The notes beneath the pieces were generated by a model, which saw only the letters and a program-made list of their open reading frames with translations, searched no databases and was not told where the DNA came from. The position numbers and the translations under genes were made by a program. From NCBI GenBank assembly GCA_013289825.1, contig JABCZF010000039.1, positions 1 through 36,524 on the forward strand: 36,524 bases of DNA. Direction: 5' to 3'. Positions 1 to 9,600 of this stretch are shown here, one piece after another. Source of the stretch: Acidobacteriota bacterium. GTDB lineage: Bacteria > Acidobacteriota > Terriglobia > Acidiferrales > UBA7541. The number at the start of each line of letters is the position of its first letter. Positions within the stretch are counted from its first letter, which is position 1.

Positions 1-423
1 ACCTGGTATTGCCCGACCCTCGCGCCTTACTACGGCGACTGGGCAGCGGCGGATACGCCGGGCGGAAAGCGCGACCGGGCGCGGGCGGCGGTGCACGAGA
101 TTTCGTTTCGCAAGGCGCTCGAGGCGCACTTGAAAATCGTGTTTGGGACGGATATGGGCGGAATTTCGTGGACGGAACCGATTGCGCAGGAATTCGGGCG
201 GATGGTTTCACTGGGGATGACGCCGATGGATGCGATTCGATCGGCTACCGTGCGCGCTAGCGAAATGCTGGAGATGAAGGGCGAGATTGGGGTGGTGGCG
301 GCGGGGGCTTATGCGGATATTGTTGCGGTTTCGGGGGATCCCCTGAAGGATGTGGAAGAGCTAGAGCATGTGCATTTTGTGATGCACAATGGAAGTGTTT
401 TTAAGAACGAGCTTGCGAAATAG
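1..423 (+). CDS. Amidohydrolase family protein, C-terminal part (5' truncated)
   Basis: The reading frame is open from the first base of the window to the TAG at 421-423, so only the last 140 residues are present. The segment VFGTDMGG resembles the metal-binding Asp strand of imidazolonepropionase-like or Xaa-Pro dipeptidase amidohydrolases. It is followed by the usual tail in which a helix (MVSLGMTPMDAIRSAT) leads to a small beta region with GADIVAVSGDPL-like residues (here AYADIVAVSGDPLKD). Members of this family hydrolyse cyclic amides or peptide-like bonds with one or two metal ions. The substrate cannot be read from this fragment. An internal GTG at 91 is only a valine codon inside the gene and is not a start. 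The next gene is on the opposite strand. Confidence 0.85.
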   Translation, partial: TWYCPTLAPYYGDWAAADTPGGKRDRARAAVHEISFRKALEAHLKIVFGTDMGGISWTEPIAQEFGRMVSLGMTPMDAIRSATVRASEMLEMKGEIGVVAAGAYADIVAVSGDPLKDVEELEHVHFVMHNGSVFKNELAK

Positions 424-475
424 AGCAGAGTGAGTAGCCCAGGTGATCGGGAATTCGATGGGTGGCGATGGCTTG

Positions 476-769
476 CTAGCTCTTGCCGCCATCCACGCGA
501 ACACCTTTCCAGAACGCGACTAGGCCCTTGATTCCCGCGGCAGCAGGCTTGGGTTCAGGGTAATACCAGGCGGCGTTTTCGTTTTTCATTCCATCGACTT
601 CGACATGGTAGTAGTGGGCTGTGCCCTTCCATGGGCAAATGGAGGTGTGTGCGCTCGACTTCAGGACATTTTCGCTGACTGCGTCGGGAGGAAAATACTC
701 ATTTCCTTCGACCACCACGGTGTTGTTGCTCTCGGCAATGACCTTGCCACCCCAGATGGCTTTTGCCAT
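476..769 (-). CDS. DUF427 domain protein
   Basis: This 97-residue protein starts MAKAIWGGKVIAES and carries the DUF427 hallmarks: a start strand with W/GG, SSAHTSICPWKGTAHYY near residues 38-54, and AWYYPEPKP near 67-75. The frame stays open upstream to about 1042, but the ATG at 769 is preceded by GAGGAG at a good distance and matches the usual start and length of the family. DUF427 proteins are small beta-rich domains of unknown enzymatic role. The gene stands alone, convergent with the amidohydrolase. The intergenic stretch 770-991 shows nothing clear. Confidence 0.9.
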   Translation of the reverse strand: MAKAIWGGKVIAESNNTVVVEGNEYFPPDAVSENVLKSSAHTSICPWKGTAHYYHVEVDGMKNENAAWYYPEPKPAAAGIKGLVAFWKGVRVDGGKS

Positions 770-991
770 GTTGATTGCTCCTCGTGTTCGATCGCGGAAT
801 GTGCGCTGCGCCCATCTAAGTCTATCTGAGCATTGGATGCCGAGGGGATGAAAACGGTTCGCATAAAAATGAGCAGGAGATGGTGGCGTTGCGCACGAGC
901 TGAAGCAGCATTGGGGCGGAATTGATAGACGCTGCGGAATTGCCCACCGGGGCGCTTCTGCTAGAATCGGCACGCAACTTGGAGGATAGAG

Positions 992-1426
992 ATGGCCCAA
1001 CAGAGTTTCCAAAGTCATGCGAAATGGGTGCCGCCGTACCATTTTTTTGTTTTGCCGGTGTTGTTAATTAATTTGGGATTTAAGATTTACTGGTGCGTGA
1101 AAGCGTGGTTCACAGCAGGCGGTCTGTTTTCCGTGCTGGTCGCGGCGGCACTTTTTGTCGGAATGGTGATGGCGCGCATGATGGCGATGAAGGTGCAGGA
1201 TCGGGTCATCCGGATTGAGGAGCGGATACGGTTGGAACGGTTGTTGCCGGCAGATATGCACGCGCGCATCGGGGAGTTTACGATTAATCAGCTGGTGGCG
1301 TTGCGCTTTGCGAGTAACGCGGAGCTGCCGGAGCTTGCGCGAAGAGTGCTGGAGGAGAAGGTAAGTGATCGAAAGGCGATTAAGCGGCTGATTAAGACTT
1401 GGCGCCCAGATCTTGCGCGGGCTTGA
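992..1426 (+). CDS. Small membrane protein, DUF6526-like
   Basis: This is a 144-residue protein with two hydrophobic helices (about residues 18-36 and 43-62), followed by a charged, helical cytoplasmic tail of about 75 residues rich in Arg and Glu (RIEERIRLERLLP). The ATG at 992 follows GGAGG. The arrangement (HAKWVPPYHF start, two TM helices, then a VQDRVIRIEERIRL helix) matches the DUF6526 family, which is widespread in Acidobacteriota and some Bacteroidota and has no known function. I recognise the family by its pattern only. It is monocistronic as far as can be seen. Confidence 0.75.
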   Translation: MAQQSFQSHAKWVPPYHFFVLPVLLINLGFKIYWCVKAWFTAGGLFSVLVAAALFVGMVMARMMAMKVQDRVIRIEERIRLERLLPADMHARIGEFTINQLVALRFASNAELPELARRVLEEKVSDRKAIKRLIKTWRPDLARA

Positions 1427-1506
1427 TTTGGGAGTTTTTGATGGACCGGTTAGGCGGGGCCAGCCCCGCCCCGACAAAGATTCGGAGATTTTTCTTGGGG
1501 GTGACA

Positions 1507-2298
1507 CTAGATGCTGCGGATTACGCCGCCTTCGGCGCGCACGGATGCGCCGCTGATGGCCGCAGATTGCGCGCTGGCGACAAAAGTGACGACGGCGGCG
1601 ATTTCTTCGGGTGTTTCGAAACGCTTGAGGAGCGAGCTGGGCCGGGCGGATTTGAAGAATTCCTTTTCCATCTCGGCAGGCGAAAGGCCACTCTTCTTGG
1701 CCAAGCTATCGAGAAAACCGACGGCGCCTTCGGAGGCGGTGGGGCCGGGAAGGACGGAGTTTACCGTGACTCCTGTGCCGGCTACGGATTCGGCGAGACC
1801 GCGGGCGACGGCGACTTGCGCCGTCTTGGTCATGCCGTAGTGAACCATTTCGGCGGGGATTTGAAAACCGGACTCGCTCGAGATGAAAATGATACGGCCC
1901 CAATTGTTTATGAGCATGCCGGGCAAATAGTGGCGAGAGAGGCGGACGCCGCTAAGGACGTTGACTTCGAAGAAGCGCAGCCAGTCGGCATCGGGGATTT
2001 CCGCGAAGGGCTTGGGCTCGAAGATTCCGAGATTGTTGATTAAGATGTCGGCGCGCGGGATTTGCTTGACCAAGGAGTCGACGCCCGAGGCCGTGCCCAG
2101 ATCTGCGGCGACGCCTTCGAGATCGGCGGTTTTGTGGCGTTGACGGAGTTTTTCGAGTGCGGCATTCACGCGGGCTTCGGTGCGGCCGTTGACGACGACT
2201 TTCGCCCCTTCTGCGGCTAGCGCGGTAGCGATGGCCAGGCCGATGCCTGCAGTGGAGCCGGAAACGACGGCTTTCTTGCCTTTCAGGCCAAAATCCAT
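1507..2298 (-). CDS. SDR family NAD(P)-dependent oxidoreductase
   Basis: This is a 263-residue classical short-chain dehydrogenase. Visible motifs are the nucleotide-binding SGSTAGIG near residues 13-20, the structural ILINNLG, the catalytic Ser in FISSESG, the YGMTK active site (Tyr-x3-Lys), and a C-terminal GASVRAEGG segment. The start at 2298 has GAGGAG eight bases upstream; a longer frame to 2331 would overlap the end of the upstream gene and has no better signal. It lies 29 nt downstream of the aldo/keto reductase on the same strand, so the two are probably co-transcribed. The substrate is not determinable. Members with this N-terminus are often annotated as 3-oxoacyl-ACP reductase-like. 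Confidence 0.93.
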   Translation of the reverse strand: MDFGLKGKKAVVSGSTAGIGLAIATALAAEGAKVVVNGRTEARVNAALEKLRQRHKTADLEGVAADLGTASGVDSLVKQIPRADILINNLGIFEPKPFAEIPDADWLRFFEVNVLSGVRLSRHYLPGMLINNWGRIIFISSESGFQIPAEMVHYGMTKTAQVAVARGLAESVAGTGVTVNSVLPGPTASEGAVGFLDSLAKKSGLSPAEMEKEFFKSARPSSLLKRFETPEEIAAVVTFVASAQSAAISGASVRAEGGVIRSI

Positions 2299-2327
2299 GG
2301 ATCCAGCCTCCTCACGCGCTTCATGGG

Positions 2328-3299
2328 TCATCTAGCCGCAGCAACTGCCGCAGCGCCTTCGATTTCCATGATTTCTTCGGGGGTTAATTTTAGTTCGCCG
2401 GCGCGCATGACGCCTTCGGCTTGTTTGGCGTTTCGGGCGCCGACGATTGCTCCGGTGACGGCGGGATTGCTGAGAACCCAGGCGATGGCTACTTCGCCGG
2501 GGTTGCGGCCGTGGCGGGCTCCGACCCTCCGGAGGCGCTCCACGAGATCGATATTTTTTGACAGGCGCGGCTCGCGAAATTCCGGGCTCTTGCTGCGGAA
2601 ATCGTCGGACGGGAGAGCGGCGGCGCGCTCCCGGGTCATCGCGCCGGTGAGCAGGCCGGAGGCCATGGGCGCGTAGGTTATGACACCGATTCCCTGCTGT
2701 TTCGAATAGGGCAGGATCTCTTTCTCGACTTGACGGCGAATCAAGGAGTAGGGCGGCTGCAAGGACCGAGGCATGGCAATTTTTTCTGCGCGTTGGATCT
2801 GCGCGACGTCGAAATTGGAAACACCGATCCAGCGAACTTTTCCTTCTTTGTGGAGGGCGGCCATGGTTCGCCAGGCTTCCTCGAGGCCGGGGCCATTGTC
2901 AGAGGGCGGCCAGTGCATTTGGTAGAGATCGATCACTTCGACCTGCAAGCGGCGCAGGCTGTCTTCGCATTCGCGACGTATGGATGCGGCTGTGTGGTTC
3001 TGGGTGACGTGGCCTTGGTCGTCCCAGCGAAGAACGCATTTTGTGAAGACGTAGGGCCGCGGGCCGCGCCAGTCTTCGAGCGCTTGGGCGACGACTTTTT
3101 CGGAATGTCCGACCCCATAGACCGGGGCGGTATCGATCCAATTCACGCCGAGTTCGAGCGAGCGATGAATGGCGGCGATGGAGTCGGCGTCCTCCTGGTG
3201 TCCCCAGGCGAAATCCCAGCCGCTGCCGCCAATGGCCCAGGCGCCATAGCCAACCGCGGTAATCTGCAAATCGGAATTGCCTAGCTTGCGTGTGTCCAC
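2328..3299 (-). CDS. Aldo/keto reductase
   Basis: This 323-residue protein is an NADPH-dependent aldo/keto reductase. The catalytic tetrad is visible: Asp and Tyr in DTAPVYGVGHSE, Lys in FTKCVLRWDD, and His in LYQMHWPP. The cofactor-binding C-terminal segment GAIVGARNAKQ is also present. I place the start at the GTG at 3299 (VDTRKLGNSDLQ), because AGGAGG lies five bases before it and the family starts with this Arg-Lys-Leu-Gly strand; the frame remains open to 3335. It is the first gene of an apparent two-gene unit with the SDR. A general role in carbonyl reduction is inferred from the family. Confidence 0.93.
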   Translation of the reverse strand: MDTRKLGNSDLQITAVGYGAWAIGGSGWDFAWGHQEDADSIAAIHRSLELGVNWIDTAPVYGVGHSEKVVAQALEDWRGPRPYVFTKCVLRWDDQGHVTQNHTAASIRRECEDSLRRLQVEVIDLYQMHWPPSDNGPGLEEAWRTMAALHKEGKVRWIGVSNFDVAQIQRAEKIAMPRSLQPPYSLIRRQVEKEILPYSKQQGIGVITYAPMASGLLTGAMTRERAAALPSDDFRSKSPEFREPRLSKNIDLVERLRRVGARHGRNPGEVAIAWVLSNPAVTGAIVGARNAKQAEGVMRAGELKLTPEEIMEIEGAAAVAAAR

Positions 3300-3510
3300 A
3301 TTATCCTCCTCTCGCGCAGGTACGGAGCGCTGCATGGCGAGCGGTTGTTTTCGCTTTGGATTCTACATTTTGTCAGATGAAGAAACGGCGGGTTTGGTTA
3401 GAAAAATATACGCGCGGCCGAAGAGTGGAAATGCAAAGGCAGTTGGCGAGGAAAGTGGCGTCCAATGAAATGTTTTCGCCATCGGGATTGGTCATAGAAA
3501 AAAGGGGCAG

Positions 3511-3552
3511 AAAAAATCGAAGGGCGGCGAGGACTGCATGTCCGCGCCGCCC
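3511..3552 (-). terminator. Rho-independent terminator of the bactofilin gene
   Basis: On the minus strand, just after the bactofilin stop codon, a strong hairpin (arms 3522-3534 and 3540-3552, GGGCGGCG/CGCCGCCC plus an inner GGAC/GTCC, 5-nt loop) is followed by a T-rich run at 3511-3516. It is oriented to end transcription of the bactofilin gene. Confidence 0.85.
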
Positions 3553-3581
3553 CGAGGAGAATTAGAATAGATGACCGTGGA

Positions 3582-4133
3582 TTAAATTGTTTTCGCTGCG
3601 GGAGCGCCGACGGGAGCGTTCGAGCTCTTGGCAAACGCGTTGTGTGCGGAATCCTTCTCGGAGCTCTTATCGATTTCGATTGAGCCTTTGAAGTAGGCGC
3701 CGTCTTCAATCATGATCCGGGCGGTGGTTAGATCGCCGTTGACGGAGCCGTCCTTTTTGATTTCGATACGGTCTTTGGCGCGAAGATTTCCTTTCACGGT
3801 GCCGTAAACCACCACCTCGCGGGCGATGATATCGGCAGTGACCTTTGCGGTAGTTCCGACCGTCAGCTTCCGCTCATCAAGCTGGATCAGTCCTTCGACC
3901 GAGCCGTCGATCAGCAGATCCTCGTTGCCGGAGATCTCGCCTTTCACGTGCAGGCTGGCCCCGAGCCGCGCCGTGGCGCGGTCCGCGGTTGCACCCAATG
4001 GACGCATAGCATCTGTACTCATTGCGGGTTTATCCTCCCAAGTCGCCGGAGCGGGCTTCGGCGGCTGATTCGTTGGAAAATTTTTCAGCTCCGGTTGCGC
4101 GGAATGCGTTTCCGGTTTCTTATTGCCCCACAT
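3582..4133 (-). CDS. Bactofilin (polymer-forming cytoskeletal protein)
   Basis: This is a 183-residue protein. The N-terminal 50 residues are Pro/Lys-rich and disordered. A right-handed beta-helix core of about 100 residues follows, with repeated short strands such as LHVKGEISGNEDLLIDG, KLTVGTTAKVTADI, VVVYGTVKGNLRAKD and RIEIKKDGSVNGDL. The C-terminal tail is again disordered. This is the bactofilin domain. Bactofilins polymerise without nucleotide and act as scaffolds for cell shape and for placing wall enzymes or polar structures. The ATG at 4133 is preceded by GGGAGG; the in-frame TTG at 4145 is less likely. No wall peptidase lies next to it; the M23 peptidase gene is 16 kb away. Confidence 0.93.
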   Translation of the reverse strand: MWGNKKPETHSAQPELKNFPTNQPPKPAPATWEDKPAMSTDAMRPLGATADRATARLGASLHVKGEISGNEDLLIDGSVEGLIQLDERKLTVGTTAKVTADIIAREVVVYGTVKGNLRAKDRIEIKKDGSVNGDLTTARIMIEDGAYFKGSIEIDKSSEKDSAHNAFAKSSNAPVGAPAAKTI

Positions 4134-4583
4134 CGGTCCTCCCAAAGGGATAGCACCACCCCGTGCAAAAAATCCTTGGGGTATTGCAAACTGTAGTCCT
4201 CAGTGAGGCGCACAGCAAACGCAGTCTTGATGGGCGGTGCGTGAAAGTAAACTGGACCTTTGGCCAGTCCGTTCGTTTTGTGTTCGCGGTTAAGTTTGCT
4301 TGACATCCTCGCTCTCCCAGAAGGGAGAGGATTCCTTCGGCCTCCTCCGGCTGGTTTTGCGGAATGGCTTCGGCGGGTTCCTCCCACAGCGCCCTTACAT
4401 CCGACAACGAAGAGGCGCCCACAGGTCTCTTGCACGAACTGATTTTAGGAGGAGGGCTTCAGAAAAGCAAGGGAGGCCTCCTATCCCTATATCCCCGGCC
4501 TAAAACGCCGAGGCATTACGATCTGAAGGGTACATTCTTGGCATCGATCGAGCTGGGGCGCGGAACTGGAAATCTCTTCGAGA
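4134..4583. other. 450-nt intergenic region
   Basis: The region lies between the bactofilin start and the end of the ATP-grasp gene. Its right half (4300-4525) holds a decayed tnpB end, described separately. The left part, 4134-4299, presumably carries the bactofilin promoter, but no convincing -35/-10 pair was identified. Confidence 0.6.
4300..4525 (-). mobile_element. Decayed IS200/IS605-family right end (tnpB 3' tail), copy A
   Basis: Read on the minus strand, this stretch ends in a hairpin (CTCTCCC 4312-4318, GGGAGAG 4323-4329) followed by GAGGATGTCAA, the typical terminus of many IS200/IS605-type tnpB elements. Upstream, one frame gives a tail with SSLSDVRALWEEP and a closing GERGCQ. 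At 4506-4523 a short DRNASA resembles the TnpB RuvC/zinc-finger end motif (DRDxNAS) but soon runs into a stop. The rest of tnpB and the left end are missing. In intact elements this part of the transcript forms the omega-RNA scaffold. Copy B at 34477-34640 has the same layout. The family assignment is from pattern memory and was not searched. Confidence 0.6.
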
Positions 4584-5789
4584 TCAGGAACTTGGCCTTT
4601 CGGGGACTGGTTGCATGGCCAAGAAATCTGCCTGAAATCTTTTTGAGTAGGAATCCAAGAGTTCTTCGATGCGTTCGGGACGGGGCGATTTTAGAAGGAA
4701 ACCCGCGTGATGATATTTGGTGATGCGGTGGACGATTTCGGGATCGTTGTAGGCGGAAGTGTCCGGGCGCTCCTGGCGGGCGAGCGAGACAATCACTCCG
4801 GCGTAGTCGTGGCTGGTGGGGGGCAGATGGTAGGGCTGCTTCCCGGCCCCCACTTCGAGCCGCGCCCACTCGCGCCATAAATTGATGTCTGTGGCCGCTT
4901 CCATTACATCCGAGATATAGGCGCCGCCGACGCGCGCGGCGACTTCGAGAAAATAGAATTTTCCATCGGCGTGTGCTTTCAAAAACTCTGCGTGCGTGAC
5001 ACCTCGCAGGAAGCCGAGCTCGTCGAGAACTTTGCGATTGATGTCGAGCAGAGTTTTCACTTCGGGTGAATCGCGGGGGAGCGTGCGCGTGGTGAAAACG
5101 CCGCCCTGATGCGAGGTCTCGAGCGGAGGCGCGCCGTAGGCGTGGGCTTCCGCGAAGACGACCTCACGTTCTGAGGCCACGCTATCGACGTGGTACACGC
5201 TGCCGGGGACGAATTGCTCGAGCAGATAGGTGGATTGCCGGTCCCCGAGCTGATCGAGCCACGGCCAGAGTTCGGAAGGTTCGTGAATCTTTTTCATGCC
5301 GATTCCCGAAGCTTGCGAGCGTGGCTTTAGCAGCCACGGCGCAGGGACGCGAGCCATGAACTCGCGCAAGGCATCGTAGTTGAGGACCGGCACGAACTCT
5401 GGAACGGCGATGCCCACTTCCTGTGCGCGCGCGCGCATGGCGAGTTTGTCGCGGAAATAGCGGACGGTGGTTAGTCCCATGCCGGGGATGCGCAGGTGTT
5501 CGCGGAGGGCGGAGACGTTTTCCATATCGAATTCGTCGAGGGCCACGATGCGGTCGATCGGTTGCGACCTGGCGACAAAACTTACCGCGTTGATCAGCTC
5601 TTTCACGGTAAGTTCTTCGGGCATGAAGAACATTTCGTCGATGGAATCGCGGGGCCAATCTGCGTCGCGGAGTTTTTCTACCGTCAAGAGGAGCACGCGG
5701 CAGCCGATGGCTTTCGAAGTGCGCAAGAACTCCTGACCTTTCTCGTAGGAGCTGACACACAGGATGGTGAAAGGACGGTTCTCTGGCAT
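4584..5789 (-). CDS. ATP-grasp domain protein (carboxylate-amine ligase type)
   Basis: This is a 401-residue protein. After an N-terminal Rossmann-like pre-ATP-grasp half (residues 1-110), the ATP-grasp fold is visible: LLKPRSQASGIGMKKI is the phosphate-binding loop region, YLLEQFVPGSVYHVDS the central strand, and HAEFLKAHADGKFYFLEVAAR the metal-binding Glu/Asn-type end of the active site, with RVGGAY following. Such enzymes join a carboxylate to an amine or thiol through an acyl-phosphate. The substrate is unknown. The ATG at 5789 (MPENRPF) has AGGGGT upstream and avoids overlap with the esterase gene, 79 nt away. It is probably the last gene of the pyruvate carboxylase-esterase-ligase unit. 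Confidence 0.85.
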   Translation of the reverse strand: MPENRPFTILCVSSYEKGQEFLRTSKAIGCRVLLLTVEKLRDADWPRDSIDEMFFMPEELTVKELINAVSFVARSQPIDRIVALDEFDMENVSALREHLRIPGMGLTTVRYFRDKLAMRARAQEVGIAVPEFVPVLNYDALREFMARVPAPWLLKPRSQASGIGMKKIHEPSELWPWLDQLGDRQSTYLLEQFVPGSVYHVDSVASEREVVFAEAHAYGAPPLETSHQGGVFTTRTLPRDSPEVKTLLDINRKVLDELGFLRGVTHAEFLKAHADGKFYFLEVAARVGGAYISDVMEAATDINLWREWARLEVGAGKQPYHLPPTSHDYAGVIVSLARQERPDTSAYNDPEIVHRITKYHHAGFLLKSPRPERIEELLDSYSKRFQADFLAMQPVPERPSS

Positions 5790-5868
5790 CGATGACCCCT
5801 GAATGCTGCGCGCTTGACAGGAAAATGGCAGCGAACCGCCGCGCGACAGCTGCGGATTATACTTCGGT

Positions 5869-6642
5869 TTAGCGGGCCGGATACAAGAATTGCAGAAAGG
5901 GACCGACACGCTGGGCCCAAGCGGCTTCGTTGTGCTCGCCGCCTTCGATGCGCTGGTAATGCAGGTCGCAGCCGAGCTGCCAGCCTTTTTGCAAAAGCAC
6001 GTCGCGAAATTGTTCGACGTCTTGGACTATGCGCGGGCCTTCGCGTGTGCCGATGTCCAACCAGATGCACGGGCGCGGATCCACGTTAGCAGCAGCTGCG
6101 AAACGATGCATGACCTGCTGGTTCCACCAGACGGAAGGCGAGAGCGCGGCGAGTTTTCCAAAAATGTGAGGAAGCTTGAGACCTAGATAGAGAGAGACCA
6201 GTCCCCCGAGCGAAGAGCCGCCGATGCCGGTTTTTTGGGGGCCGGGAAGAGTGCGGTATTCGCGCTCGATGAAGGGTTTTAGCTCTTCGATCAAAAATCT
6301 TGCGTAGCGGTCGGCACGGCCGCCGCCGAGTTTGGGGACGCGAGTCGGAGTATATTCGCGAATGCGCTGCTTACCAGTGTTGTAAATGCCAACGATGAGG
6401 AGCGGCTCGACGGCGCCAGCGCTGATGGCTTGGTCCGCGGTTTGGCCGACGTGCCAATCCATGCCTGGAATGAAGGAAGTGGAGGGGTCAAAAAGATTTT
6501 GGCCGTCGTGCAGATACAGGATTGGAAAATGACGCTCGGGCTGGTGGTCGTAGCCGGGCGGGAGATAGACGACCAGGTCGCGCTCGTTTCTCAGGAAGCG
6601 CGAGCGGAAACCTTGATGTTTGCGGAGATTCGGGCCGTTCAC
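5869..6642 (-). CDS. Alpha/beta-hydrolase esterase (enterochelin esterase-like)
   Basis: This is a 257-residue protein of the putative esterase (Fes/esterase D-like) family. It shows RDLVVYLPPGYD at the N-terminus, the PILYLHDGQNLFD oxyanion/strand segment, the nucleophile elbow GIGGSSLGG around residue 142, and a C-terminal catalytic His in GGEHNEAAW. The start is a GTG at 6642 that overlaps the stop of pyruvate carboxylase as GTGA, a sign of translational coupling. No signal peptide is seen, so it probably acts in the cytoplasm. Substrates of relatives include acyl-glucose, trehalose mycolates and siderophore esters; none can be chosen here. Confidence 0.88.
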   Translation of the reverse strand: MNGPNLRKHQGFRSRFLRNERDLVVYLPPGYDHQPERHFPILYLHDGQNLFDPSTSFIPGMDWHVGQTADQAISAGAVEPLLIVGIYNTGKQRIREYTPTRVPKLGGGRADRYARFLIEELKPFIEREYRTLPGPQKTGIGGSSLGGLVSLYLGLKLPHIFGKLAALSPSVWWNQQVMHRFAAAANVDPRPCIWLDIGTREGPRIVQDVEQFRDVLLQKGWQLGCDLHYQRIEGGEHNEAAWAQRVGPFLQFLYPAR

Positions 6643-9600
6643 GGGGCAATGGTCACCAGCAGGTCTTTGGCTTCGACGTGCTGTCCTGGCGCGACCAGAA
6701 GTTTAGTGACGCGGCCGGCAATGGACGCGTAGATATTTGATTGCATTTTCATGGCTTCGAGGGTTAAGAGCTTAGCACCGCGCTCGACGGAATGGTTCAC
6801 TTGCACGGCGATGCCGCTGACTACGCCGGCGGTGGGAGCGGCTACCTGTCCGGGATCGGCGGGATCGGCTTTCGGGTGGGCGCGTTCTACGACACGCAAT
6901 GCGCGGTCGCGCACGTTGACTTCGCGCGGCTGGCCATTCAGCTCAAAGAAAAGTGTGCGCGTTCCATCGGGGTGCGGATCGCTGGCCGTCAGAAATTTGA
7001 GGATGAGCGTTTTTCCTGGCTCGATTTCGACGGCGATCTCTTCGCCAGAAACCAGGCCGTAATAAAAGGCGTGCGTTGGCAGAACGCTTACGTCCGCGTA
7101 GGTCTGGCGGAATTTGTCGTACGCTACGAACACCTCCGGATAGAGAAGGTAGCTCAAAAGCTCATCGGGGCGCACGCGGTGGCCTATTTTTTTCTCGAGC
7201 ATAGCGGATTCCCCTGGGAGGTCGACCGCTGGCAGGTTCCGGCCTGGGCGGCCTTGGAGTGGGGCGGCTCCGCGCAGGATTATTTTTTGCAAGGTAAGGG
7301 GCCATCCGCCGGGTGGAACACCCAGGACACCGGAAAACATTTCTACGACGGAATTCGGCAGAGAAAGATCGTGGGTCTCGTCGAGCTTGAGCACATCGCC
7401 CGGTTGCAGTTCGTTGGCCATCAGAAACAGGGTCATATCGCCGACGACCTTGCTGGAAGGAGTCACTTTCACGATATCGCCGAAAAGTTTATTCACTTCG
7501 GCGTACGTTTTTTCTACTTCCCGCCAGCGCTGGCCTAATCCCATGGCGGCGGCTTGTTCGCGCAGATTGGTGTATTGACCGCCGGGAATTTCGTGTTGAT
7601 AGAGACGCGCGGAGCCGGCCTTCGGACCGGAATCGAAGGGCAGGTAATAGGTACGCACCGTTTCCCAATAGTCAGAGCATTCGTTGAGGGCCTCGATGTC
7701 GAGATTTGTGTCACGCGGCGTGTGGCGCAGCGCTTCGACAATGGAATTGAGATTGGGTTGGCTGGTGCCGCCGCTCATGGCCGCGACGGCCGCGTCGGCA
7801 ACGTCAGCGCCGGCGTCCGCGGCTTTCAGGACGGAGGCGGAATTGATGCCGCTGGTGTCGTGGGTATGGAAGTGGACCGGGATGGCGATTTCTTCGCGGA
7901 GGGCTCTTACCAGTTCGTAGGACGCATAAGGCTTGGAAAGGCCGGCCATGTCTTTGATGGCGAGAAAATGTGCGCCGAGTTTTTCGAGTTGCTTGGCCAT
8001 GGATAGGTAGTATTTCAGGGAATACTTCGGGCGGGCTTTGTCGAAGATGTCTCCCGTATAGCAAATGGCGGGCTCGCAGACGGCGCCGGTTGCGAGCACG
8101 GCATCAATGGAGACGCGCATGTTTTCGATGGAGTTCAGGGAATCGAAGATGCGGAAGATGTCGATCCCCTGCGCGTGGGCTTCGCGGACGAACTCGACGA
8201 TCACGTTGTCCGGATAAGAGGTATAGCCGACGGCATTTGCGCCGCGGAGAAGCATCTGAAAGCAGATATTGGGAATGCGATGGCGCAGATCGCGGAGGCG
8301 CTGCCAGGGGTCTTCGTGAAGAAAGCGCATGGCTGTGTCGAAAGTTGCGCCGCCCCACATTTCTAGGCTGAAAAGGTTCGGGAGGCGTTGCGCCACGGCG
8401 CTGGCCGTGGCGAGCAGATCGTGGGTGCGCACGCGTGTGGCCAACAGCGATTGGTGGGCGTCGCGGAAGGTCGTGTCCGTGATCAACAGGCGTTTTTCTT
8501 TTCTGGCCCACCCGGCAAATCTCTTGGGACCCAGTTTCTGGAGCAATTGACGCGTTCCGGGCGGCGGGTTGATACCGGGCACGGAGGGCAGGGTGGCCTG
8601 CTCCAGCCCCTTGGGAACTACTTTGCCTTTTACTTCGGGATTGCCGTTAAGAATCACGTCGCCGAGATAGGAGAGCAGTTTCGTGGCGCGGTCGCCGCGG
8701 CTTTCGAGACGAAACAACTCGGGTAATTCATCGAGGAAAGAAGTCGTGACTTCACCGGCGCGGAAGCGCGGATGGTTGACGACGTTTTCGAGGAAAGGGA
8801 TGTTGGTCTTGACGCCGCGAATGCGGAACTCACGGAGCGCGCGGTCCATACGCTGGCAAGCTTCGGGAAGTTTTGTGCCCCAGGCCGTCACTTTTACGAG
8901 GAGCGAATCGTAGTACGCGGCCAGGACCGCGCCGGCATAGGCGGTGCCGCCGTCGAGACGAATTCCAAATCCCGCTGGGGATCTGTAGGTCGTAAGCTTT
9001 CCGTAATCGGGGGCAAAATTATTTTCGGGATCTTCGGTGGTGACGCGGCATTGAAGGGCCGCGCCGTAGAGTGGCACGTTTGCTTGTTCGGGCAGCGCGA
9101 GCGGCTCCTGGTGCAGCTGGTGGCCCTCGGCGACCAGAATCTGCGAGCGGACCAAGTCGATGCCCGTGACCATCTCGGTTACCGTGTGTTCCACCTGGAT
9201 GCGGGGATTCACTTCGATGAAATACCAGTTCTTGGCGTCGACGTCGTAGAGGAACTCGACCGTGCCAGCGTTGTGGTACTTGGCTTTGCGCGCCAGACGC
9301 ACGGCGGCATCGCAAAGTTCTGCGCGCACAGACGACGGCAGATTCACAGCGGGTGCTACTTCGACGACTTTCTGGTGACGCCGCTGCACGGAGCAATCGC
9401 GCTCATAGAGGTGCAGCAGATTCCCATGATTGTCCGCGAGAATCTGGACCTCGACATGGCGCACATGCGGTAAATATTTTTCTAGAAACACGGACGCGTC
9501 GCCGAAGGAAGACTTGGCCTCGCCCTGAGCCTCCTCGAGACGCTGCTCGAGTTCAGCCTCGGTGCGCACGACACGCATGCCGCGCCCCCCGCCGCCCATG

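Noticed and set aside
6792..7538. Long plus-strand ORFs across the pyruvate carboxylase gene
   Set aside because: These are shadows of a well-conserved minus-strand gene in high-GC DNA.
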